This document shows positions 55,125-64,000 of a DNA stretch of 64,000 nucleotides, one piece after another. Under the pieces are notes generated by a model. That model made no database searches, had not been told where the DNA came from, and was given only the letters and a program-made list of their open reading frames with translations. The position numbers were made by a program, and so were the translations under genes. Every line of letters begins with the position of its first letter. The first letter of the stretch is position 1. The stretch lies in the NCBI GenBank assembly GCA_005281725.1, contig SSBO01000012.1, positions 19,729,060 to 19,793,059 on the forward strand, given 5' to 3'. The DNA comes from Wuchereria bancrofti (Eukaryota; Nematoda; Chromadorea; Rhabditida; Onchocercidae).

Positions 55125-57654
55125 ATGCAATATAAACATAATCGTCTCCATTGCGATGGTGTTATCAATCAGATGGATATGTTTGAAGATTTTACCAGAC
55201 GACTCAGAGAAATTCTACCATCCGAAACACAAGACCGGGTTTTTTTTCACGTTTCTATTCAGTTATAGTATCTCTTTCTACAGCATGTACAATAAAACGT
55301 CTTCATCTTACTTGCATATCGATTTCCAAAAATAAGCTCATTTCTATATAAGCTCTTATACTACTTTAAGTAGTGCTTTAGATAATGGTGTAAATTACTC
55401 GACCAAGATATATTTCTGTGTCATTCCTCAGTAAACTTTTAGATTTCCAAGATTACTTTCATCAGTGATCTTCAGACTCTTTACTTCTTTGAATATCGAG
55501 GCTTCTTTTAAAAATGTCATATCTGTAATATCTTTCAGATAGCGATGTTCATTTTATTCGTACTTTTACCAGTTGGATTTCTGTTCGAGATATTCGCGAT
55601 ATTACCGACTGAACATGAAGTAATGTCGAAGGTATAATTTTTTTATTTTATAATTTCTGTTTAGTTTAAAGCTTCATTTAGTATATTTTTTATTTAGTAT
55701 ATTAGTATATTTTATTTTATACCTTACTTTATGTAGTATCTTCATGTATATATCCATGACTTACATTTCTAAACAAAGGAAAAATATTTTGTTTCACATC
55801 AAACTTGTGCTCTCAGGTTAGATATTTCATAGTAAAGCTTCTATTAGAAAAGATGAAGTAAGCAAATAAGATGCTAACTACGATATTATCGTGCTGAACA
55901 CAAAATATGGATTTATACTTATGAGACATTTACCTCTTCGTGCTATTCAGTACTGAATAAAGTTATCACTAAGTGATTAGTAAACCTATCATTAAGTGGT
56001 TAATGAAACAAAGTGGAATTCGTGCGGATTTTTCTTTTTTTTTCGATAACAGTATGTCGAGTATAATTTGAGATTTTACTCATATCATATTTAGTTCTAC
56101 ACTTTTTTCAGGGATGGAATTTGAGGGTTGGTATATTGATGTTGTTTGGGTTAAATGCAATTGCTAATGTGTACAAGGTTATATCTGTTGGACCAAATGG
56201 TAATTGCTCAGATTTGCCAGCGGTACAAAAGCATGGTTATCGATTTTGTTATAACTGTCAGCTAAATGAGCCTCCACGATCGCATCACTGCCCAGGTAAT
56301 TTTAGTATAATCAACTGCGAAGCAATAGAATTCGATGTGTGCAAACTTTCAGTCTCTCTTCAATAGTTGAAACTGGTATATAATATGTGAACATATTAGA
56401 AAATGTACACATATTTTCTTTTTTTTCATACGAAATGATTATGCTTTATGGAATAGTAATACTGTGTATATTACTTGTATCTATTTTCCTAATATATCAA
56501 ATAAATTGATTTGAAGGAAAATCAGCAAATCTGTTACAAATTATTATACTATTTAAAAATTGCGTCGAAAATTTTCAAGTTTTTATTACTTTGGTTCAAA
56601 TATCTTTTTTTTTTTTTTCAAATGATGCATTTTTACATTTTAGTTTGTGACAGATGTGTATTTCGACGCGATCATCATTGTTCGTTTGTCGCCGTATGTA
56701 TTGGGCACTTTAATCAGCGTTATTACATTAGCGCTATTTGCAGTTTGTGGATTATATCCTCTGCTGTATTAATGTAATATCTCCATTCATCTTAAATGTC
56801 AATATAGCACAAATTTAGACGCTTAGTTCAGATCACTTTTCAATTTTTCACCACAAATGCGATTCAAATTTATCCAGAAATCCTAAATAAAAATTGATAA
56901 TTTGCCGACAAAACGTTTTTCAATCTGAGATGGATCTATAATTGACTAAATTACTTGTTTTAGAACAGAATCCCTTTCCATTTCCTCATCAGCGTCTTCT
57001 TTAAATGTCTTATGGTGCTGATTGATAATTATATTGGATGCTTTAGGTGGAATTGGTCATTTATGTGGACGTCACTTGGTGGTTTTTCACCATTACAACT
57101 GTGGGAATTGATAGTGCCTCACTTGGCACTGATCTTTCGTATCATCAGTTTTTCTCAGTTTTTATGCGTAATGACCTTTATCTTTTCGTTTACTGTATTC
57201 GTCTTTCTATGTTATTTGATTACAGCTCAGCTTTTTTGCCTTTACCGAGGGCAAACACGCGTGGAATATCTTATGGCACGTGCTTCCACTCTTTAATGTT
57301 TTATTTCCTTTTTTTTTTTATAAACATGAAATGCCAGTATAAATGCTCTGATTAACAGCAGTAGTAAGTCTCTTTTTTTTTTCGATGAAAAGTAAGTACA
57401 TTTTCTTTACTGAGGATATATTACTAGAATTTTATAGCCTGTTTTTATGAAATTTTTTGTTTAATTAAGCAAAAATTCTTTTTGAGGATGTGCATGCATA
57501 TAATCTGGGATTTATGGAAAATGTACGTCAAGCTATGGGTAGACGTTGGTTTATAGCACTGTTAGTGCCGTTCATTTCTTCACCACTTGGTTCTGATGGT
57601 CTTTCATATGCAACAAGTGAATCCAAGCCAGTGAATGATATGAAGACTATGTGA
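55125..57654 (+). CDS. DHHC palmitoyltransferase, ZDHHC24-like
   Basis: DHHC enzymes attach palmitate to cysteines of membrane proteins at the Golgi, ER or plasma membrane, with the Cys of DHHC as acyl carrier. Exons 55125-55238, 55539-55631, 56112-56295, 56644-56773, 57047-57279 and 57470-57654 join in phase to about 312 residues. The zinc-binding cysteine-rich domain reads FCYNCQLNEPPRSHHCP then CDRCVFRRDHHCSFVAVC, with an intact DHHC. Hydrophobic segments lie before it (IAMFILFVLLPVGFLFEIF; a second in exon 3) and after it (SAICSLWIISSAVLM; SFTVFVFLCYLITAQLF), giving the usual four-pass layout. The RGQT motif and the ending PFISSPLGSDG correspond to RGQT and PFLASPLPGDG of vertebrate ZDHHC24. 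The first exon is the least certain: its frame (LREILPSETQDR) looks coding, but the donor is weak and an internal Met is possible. AATAAA occurs at about 57836. Confidence 0.9.
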
Positions 57655-57783
57655 AGAACAAGAATCAATGTTTCTTCTCTCCTATAGCTTTAAAATCAAA
57701 ATTTTTAACTTACCCAACTTTTCTAAAAAGTTTTTTCGAAAAATATGGCTATATCAGTTGATTGTTTTACAGTTTTCTAAATG

Positions 57784-57881
57784 TCTCTAATTTCGGTTAT
57801 ATCTTAATTTTTTATTTAATAATTGTTATTTTGTCTAATAAATATGCAAAAGGTGAAAGAGCTTATCATAATTATTGCGAA
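57784..57881 (+). repeat. 98-bp direct repeat, copy 1
   Basis: Lies 130 bases downstream of the ZDHHC24-like stop and recurs without visible mismatch at 58887-58984. It is A/T-rich with the internal word GGTGAAAGAGCTTATC. No terminal inverted repeats and no N at either edge. Confidence 0.9.
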
Positions 57882-58886
57882 TGTTTTTATAAGTGCTTGA
57901 ATTTGAACGAAACAATAACGCTTTTTGTTTTTCTTGAAAAGATAGATTTTCTTTCTGTTAAAAAGAAAAAAAAAAAAAAACGATGTGCATATTATTTTGA
58001 CTTTAGGAAGTAATGTTTTTTTTATATATCGTTGCTTTTCTTTTAGATAAGTTCACATTTATTTCGAGATTAGTAAAAGTTCTTTCTTGCAATGCTTTCA
58101 AACACTTTCTGCTCTGTATATGATTTTAATAACTATTACGTAATAATATGAGTATGTGAGTGCTAGATTAATTAAACAGTAAATACTTATAACGATGAGA
58201 GATGATCTCCGACCGCTGCCATCAAATACATGTTTCTGTGTGTTTACTGTGCTTAGTTGTGTCTAAATTTTGGTTTTTTTCCTTTGCATAATTAAATTTT
58301 TTGTTGCTTGTACTATTAATAATGTAATTCTTACTGTAGAATATAGCTAGTCGCATTGTTTCATACGTTTAATTCCTTAATGTGTAAATTTTTTTATGTG
58401 TGCCTGCGTGTTTTGTTAATATTTTATCTGACTTTGTTTTTGAAATCATAAATATTTTATTGACATATTTATTAGTTTTTCTGCAAATTCGTGTTTAATT
58501 TTAGATTTTGTTAATTATATAAATTCGCCATCTCTGGTAGACCTCCGTATGTGCACTAATTTAATTACGGCAACAAATGAAGTAATCAACCGAGAATTAT
58601 TAATTATAATGTTAAACTTGTTTGGTTCATAAAACATTGCATTCGTGGGGTAAATAAGTAATTCTAATTTCAAATTGTATGCAGTTTTTGGAATAATTCT
58701 AAAGGGTAACGTTTGAAATTGGAAACTCTTTCCTTTTTTTTCACTTCCTAAAATGCTTGAAAACCTTAAAATGGTTGTTACAAAAATGTTTTCAACCTTT
58801 CGGCTTTTATCGAGTCGAATGTCCATGAAATATATCGTTTCATTTAATTGATATTTCTGAATATCTTTTAGTAATTCAGTTTTCTA

Positions 58887-58984
58887 TCTCTAATTTCGGT
58901 TATATCTTAATTTTTTATTTAATAATTGTTATTTTGTCTAATAAATATGCAAAAGGTGAAAGAGCTTATCATAATTATTGCGAA
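58887..58984 (+). repeat. 98-bp direct repeat, copy 2
   Basis: Second copy of 57784-57881, about 1.1 kb downstream in the same orientation, with no visible mismatch. The surrounding sequence is unrelated to that around copy 1. Confidence 0.9.
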
Positions 58985-59469
58985 AATGCGAAAAATTCAA
59001 GTCAATTTTTTTAATACTGACCGACCAAATGATCGTTGATAAGGATTTCTACGTTGTGTCCCAATATATAAGTAAAACAAACTACAGAAAAATTTATTAC
59101 TGCTTGTAGGCATTTCTCGCAACGGTTGGTATGTCCTTAAATCTGAAAATCAATGACAAATTTCATTTTTTGATTAATTTTGAAAAGCAAAAATCATTTT
59201 ATCCTTCGAATATATTTTTCAAATATTCCCAATCACCTTTTTATCTTTTTAAAAAAATTTCATTTTTTTAATATTTTCGTTTTTTCTTAGTTTCTTAAGC
59301 TTCATCTTATTTTTTTGAAAAACCTCATTTTTTCTTAATTTTAATTAAATTGCAAAAAACATATTTTCACAGGTGTTTTTTACAAACACCACTTCCAAAA
59401 AAAAAAAAAAAACTGAGATTTTGTCACTTTTTTGTTTTTGTCCAATTTATCAAAAAAAATCCGATAATG

Positions 59470-59645
59470 GCAATGAAGTAATAATAGTAGCAATAATGGT
59501 AATAATTATAATAATAGTAATAATAACAGTAGTAACAATTATTATTATGATTATTATAATCATAATTAATATTAATTGATGATAATAATAATAACAATAT
59601 TAATAATAGTAATAATAATAATATGTTAGTAATAATATAAAGCGC
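59470..59645. repeat. AAT/ATA trinucleotide low-complexity tract
   Basis: Imperfect AATAAT/ATAATA repeats read as Ile or Tyr runs in several frames. Not coding. Confidence 0.8.
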
Positions 59646-59714
59646 AGTTGTACTGTCTTTTTTTCTTTTTAATTTCAAAAATAAATATTAGCATATCTTT
59701 TGATTTCTTTAAGG

Positions 59715-59725
59715 AACATTTACAG
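59715..59725 (+). promoter_or_regulatory. putative SL trans-splice acceptor
   Basis: A site ending TTTACAG lies 19 bases before the ATG of the small gene at 59745, with no upstream coding exon. Consistent with trans-splicing; inferred. Confidence 0.4.
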
Positions 59726-59744
59726 GCATAGATCCAAAAGAGGA

Positions 59745-60923
59745 ATGAAACAAAGTAGTTTAAGCCGAGAAGATCTTGATCATCGATTTAATAAATGTTT
59801 GAAAAAAGCAATGAATGATATGCAACAGCTCGTGAAAGGTGAAATTAGCGAAGATGAACTAGGTTACTTGATCTTTTCATTCTTTATTCGTTAACTTTTA
59901 AATTCTGCTTAAAAGAATTCCAAATATTGGCAATTATTTGAAGATTTAGCAATAATGACGTGAAATTTAAATTTTTAATTACTTCTTTATTAGGTAACAC
60001 TGAAAACTTTGCACTTTTTTGACAATAGATCATGGCCAAAAGAAAGATTTTTCTAACTATAGATTGCTAGGCTGCATTTTTATACTTTTATTTGCGTTTT
60101 GGCAAATATTTCGTAAAACTGGCAAAGTTTGTTTTCTTTTATATTCACAAATATGAATAAGGTTAGCACAGATTAAAATTTGTCCTCTTTTTCTTTTTTC
60201 GAAGAAAAATTTTTAAGAAAAATTATAAAATTTTATTAGAATATTAAACTTTTAAAACTCGTTTTTTGATTTTAAATCTAATTAAATTATCCGTTATCTG
60301 ATTATTATTTGGTAACCAAATAACAGATGATAGAACATAATTAACAATAAATAGCTCGACTGATGTTTTATTTGATGTTCCATGCTGAAAAAAGTGAGAA
60401 TTAATTAATTGACCTAATTAATTAAGATGTTGGACAAGGATTGCAACAACTGTCGGTAGGAACAATGATTGAAAATTTCACAAAGATATTATTGGACAAT
60501 GAAAAAGTTAATTGTGCTGACGTTAACGTACAAATGCGTTTGAAAAATATCAAAAGTAATCCAAGAAAGCAGAATATCCAATTCTTCTCATATGTAAAAA
60601 TTAAAATGTTTTTTTCCAATCAGTAATTTGTTTAATTTTTTTTCTAGTTAGTAATTTGTTTTATTTTTTGTTGTAATTACGACAAAAGTTTGTATTCGAT
60701 TACAGATACTTCAAATTTTTATAAATATAAATTTTGTTCTCGAAACTTTTCAATTAATTTAACTTTTTGTAAAAATAAATATTTATCAATGATAAGAGAA
60801 CAAATGAGCGCAACGATAAATAAGTTATGTAGCACGATTATAAAAGTATATGTTTCAATTAATTGAAAATATATTTTAGAGATCGAAAGGGTTAGACGAA
60901 CGTGGTGGTCGAATTATGCGTGA
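59745..60923 (+). CDS. unrecognised small acidic/basic protein, 96 aa
   Basis: Three exons, 59745-59862, 60427-60555 and 60880-60923, join with matching phases (1 and 1) to 96 codons and a TGA. The protein starts MKQSSLSREDLDHRFNKC and continues with an amphipathic, probably helical stretch (LKKAMNDMQQLVKGE). It then reads VGQGLQQLSVGTMIENF, DNEKVNCADVNVQMRL and a short basic-aromatic end, RVRRTWWSNYA. No signal peptide or membrane segment is visible. Composition resembles small helical subunits of larger complexes, but I cannot place it in a family. The codon structure, clean splice phases and unbiased composition argue for a real gene. If the third exon is wrong, reading on from exon 2 gives about 20 further low-complexity residues before a stop. 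Confidence 0.6.
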
Positions 60924-61670
60924 TTGAAGTAAAAATAAATTTAAGATAAAATTTAGATATAATTTAATATAATCGATATGATTATTCATTACGTTCATCT
61001 TTTTTTCATAAAAGAATTGCATGTCAAAATTTTCAAAATCACAAATAAGGATAATGAATAAATTAATTAATAAAAATATTAAAAATGTACATTTTCATTG
61101 CTAGAAATACAGGTGTGCTTTTTTTATAACTCAAAATAAAAGGCTAAAAAATTTTCGTAAAAAAAAATATTAAATTTTAGAAATTCTTTTTTTTAATGCA
61201 ACAATTTAAAGATTATTTTTTGTAATTATCCTTTGTTAATAAGAGAAATATGAGACAATCTGGAAGAAATGAAGCACAGAGTGAGAGAGAGACAGATAAT
61301 TTTGTCTTTGTGAGATGAGATAATTGAATGAATTATTTCTAAATGAATTAAGCGAACCTGAAGTGATACATTTGATTATGATAACCTGAAATAGCAGACT
61401 AATTATTTTTCTGAAATAATGGATTATTTACAAAACATTTACAAATCATTAACAAAATGGTACTGATTTGTTAATAGTTTGATAACCTGAAATAATAAAC
61501 ATGGAATAATAGATTTGGCATTTTTTTATTGATAGATATTCCATTTGCTTGATATTCCATTTCAAAATATATCTCAAAACAAACAAGTTAATACTTCCAA
61601 AATGTACGATAGTAAATGAAATTACTTTAAAATTTACACTTAAAAAGTATCTTCCAAAAAATGCATAAAT

Positions 61671-61694
61671 GAATGAATGAATGAATGAATGAAT
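61671..61694. repeat. GAAT tetranucleotide microsatellite
   Basis: About six tandem GAAT units. It is the reverse complement of the CATT-type repeat at 1125-1191. Confidence 0.9.
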
Positions 61695-62154
61695 AATGGA
61701 ATAAATCAATTCTAAATTATTGAAATACAGTTATTTATTACATATATACAATTACTGATTAATTAAAGTGAAAATTTACTCACAACATGGCAAACTATGC
61801 TATTTTCATAATTACATGACATAAAATAATTATGGAATTGAATGAATAATGGATGGTATTTTTAAGAAATGCGAGAAATAAATACGTTATGAATTAAAAA
61901 GTGGCTAAAATTAAGAAGTGATTAGAGGAAAAAATCAAAGTAGATGAATAGTTCATAGCTAAACATTTTTTTTTTCAACAATTTCTGTTCCACAGTTGTT
62001 GAATTTTCAATTTCTCTTCTTCAGTTATTAAGTTTTCAATTATTTTTTCTTTTTTCAAATTGTGCATAGCAATAAAATTATTCAAATTATTGTAACATAA
62101 TAAATACTAAATAACATGAAAATAGCATGCAAATAGAATTTTGCAAATAGGAAA

Positions 62155-62192
62155 AAGAAATTTATTGCATTCATGCATGCAATAAATTTCTT
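62155..62192. repeat. perfect inverted repeat, 16-bp arms, 6-base loop
   Basis: Arms 62155-62170 and 62177-62192 are exact reverse complements (core GAAATTTATTGCAT) around the loop TCATGC. The pair could fold into a hairpin in either strand. Confidence 0.9.
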
Positions 62193-64000
62193 CATTTTAT
62201 ACTTTTCATCTGTTAATTATTTTGCTCATTCAATTTCAGGAAATTATGCAATAAACAAGAAATATTTTCCCCTCTAAAAAAAAAATGACTTCCCAATATT
62301 TAATTAATAATTCACTCTTATTGTTCAGTCAGCAAGAATTTTCCGAGGCAAACTCTAACATTCCTAGATGCAAACATTCTCTCTTTTTATTTTTCACTGA
62401 ATAAACTAAATCTTTATATCCCCATTCCCCAGTGAATAAATCTTTTGGGTAAATCAATTACTATTTCAATTGAAATGAAGTGGCTCTAATTTGAATTTCG
62501 GAAAGCTTTCGCCGGTCATTATTAGATTTAAATTAAGTAGCACTCTAAGCATTTCAATCATCAATGCCAAAATCTAAGTATATCTAATGATGTACTACCA
62601 ATTATTGTCCTAAAATTTTCATCGTTTTAGTTTTAACTAAAATTTATAAAGTTTATTTTTAATTTCCTCGGGAAATTAACCATCTTTTCATCAATTCATT
62701 CATTGCAATAATTCATTTCCATCAGTTTATTCTATCGTAAGTAATAAGAGCAAATGCTAAATTTCGCATTTTTTTCGCAAACCATTTATTTTAATATAAC
62801 TTATAAATTTCAAAAAATTGCATAATATTCTTGCATTCTTCAATATTGCAAAATAATGTTTTTTATTCGAATTTTTTTGAATATATTTTTTGATTTTAAA
62901 TTTTTCAAAAATTTTAAGTTTCAAATGATAAATATGAAATTCAGCTTTATTTATTATAATTACATGACATGTACCGCAGCATATGAAAATAATTAATGCA
63001 TATAACAAGCAAAATTAACTGTGCTATTTTTGTTGCATCACCGTTTTTGAATTTTGAAAATCAAATTTAAAAAAATCTAAAAGTGCTTGGATTCTATCAA
63101 AGAACTTTGTAACAAAAATATTTTCTAAACGTGTAAACGCCTTTGCTATCAACAATTTAATGGGACAAAATCTGAAAGTCTTAGAACGGATTGTTTTGAG
63201 TTTAATTTCAATTTTTAAATTAATCACGAATGTAAGATTAAATTGCTTCGTTATAAAATTAAATTTTAATTATAAAACCATACATGATATTGTTAACCAA
63301 TATATATGGAAGTGTCAGAAATTATTCTTATTCCAATTTTTGCTTTTATAATTTATCATTTATTCATTTCTTATTCAATCACTTAGTATTTATTTATTTT
63401 CCAACTTCTTTATCTAATGACTTTTGAAATGTTGTCAAAATATCCTATGTTTATTTATTATTTTATAATCAATCAATCTTTGAATATATTTTTTGAATGA
63501 AAAATTCTTTTTTACTTTCCAAATTATGATTGAACAAGAAATATTGGAAAAATTATTTAGTAATAGAAACATTATAAGAGTAATGAAATCATCATAAAAG
63601 TAATAAAATCATCATAAAAATGTTTCTATTTATTGTTTGAGCATTTCTTTTTTTTTCTCTTTCATTTTTTGTTATCATATTTGGATAACGAAATACTACA
63701 TTTGTATTTATGAAATTCTATTAGTTGACCTATTCATTAATCACTTTATTGTTTTTGTTTATTATTTCATTATATGTTAATTTTTTACAAACATGAATTT
63801 TACAAATGAAATAATGCAATTTTTGATTATTAAATTTTTTCGGATAAACAATGTTATGTCTTATATTTACAATATAATTAACATTGGATAGTTGATTAAT
63901 CATTGTTATTAATTGATTATTTACTGATAGCCGCAAATAGAGAATTTGTACCACACAAATGAATAAACAATAAGGTTGTAAATAAAGAACTGCTGTTGTT

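Larger units (their letters stand above)
60924..64000. other. AT-rich spacer at the right end
   Basis: No gene seen. Contains a GAAT tetranucleotide array (61671-61694) and a perfect hairpin (62155-62192). Open frames at 61449-61709, 62757-63008, 63024-63227, 63160-63351 and 63730-63954 are low-complexity or mutually overlapping. Confidence 0.5.

Overview
The window looks like nuclear DNA of a nematode, most probably a filarial (onchocercid) worm. It is very AT-rich. Genes are broken into many short GT-AG exons separated by introns full of homopolymers and simple repeats. Several start codons sit directly on, or a few bases after, a lone 3' splice site, as expected for spliced-leader trans-splicing. 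The species cannot be fixed from the sequence alone. No bacterial, viral or CRISPR content was seen. Layout, left to right: (1) 1-11.5 kb is gene-poor, with a simple-repeat array across a 325-base gap and a 1.9-kb segment present twice. (2) 11.5-16.7 kb, plus strand: a fibrinogen-related-domain (FReD) gene, apparently a type II membrane protein with a Thr-rich stalk; two stalk exons are duplicated. (3) 16.7-26.8 kb has no convincing gene. (4) 27.2-30.4 kb, minus strand: an extended short-chain dehydrogenase/reductase of the dihydroflavonol-reductase-like group. (5) 30.4-36.9 kb is low-complexity spacer with a 269-bp inverted-repeat element flanked by TA. (6) 36.9-43.2 kb, minus strand: Integrator subunit 9 (17 exons, about 625 aa). 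(7) 44.7-45.7 kb, plus strand: an S4-domain protein resembling the mitochondrial factor MTRES1. (8) 46.6-53.6 kb, minus strand: NDC80/HEC1, the outer-kinetochore coiled-coil protein. (9) 55.1-57.7 kb, plus strand: a DHHC palmitoyltransferase of the ZDHHC24 type. (10) 59.7-60.9 kb, plus strand: an unrecognised 96-aa protein. (11) The remainder to 64 kb is spacer. The genes do not form a pathway. They are mostly unrelated housekeeping genes in divergent (INTS9/MTRES1-like, NDC80/ZDHHC24) or convergent (MTRES1-like/NDC80) pairs. The strongest unexplained structure is a set of four direct duplications, at 7.2-11.0, 12.2-14.6, 48.3-50.1 and 51.5-51.8 kb. Each has one to eleven N at the junction, with copies differing by scattered substitutions and indels. 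Inside NDC80 a single copy of each gives a protein of about 633 aa, close to the family length. The duplications are therefore best read as uncollapsed haplotypes in the assembly rather than real tandem repeats. I did not find convincing evidence of a new biological system. The better leads are the TA-flanked element, the stop and phase conflict in the FReD gene, an unresolved splice junction in NDC80, a 9-base first exon in INTS9, a perfect 16-bp hairpin near 62.2 kb, and the unrecognised small gene.
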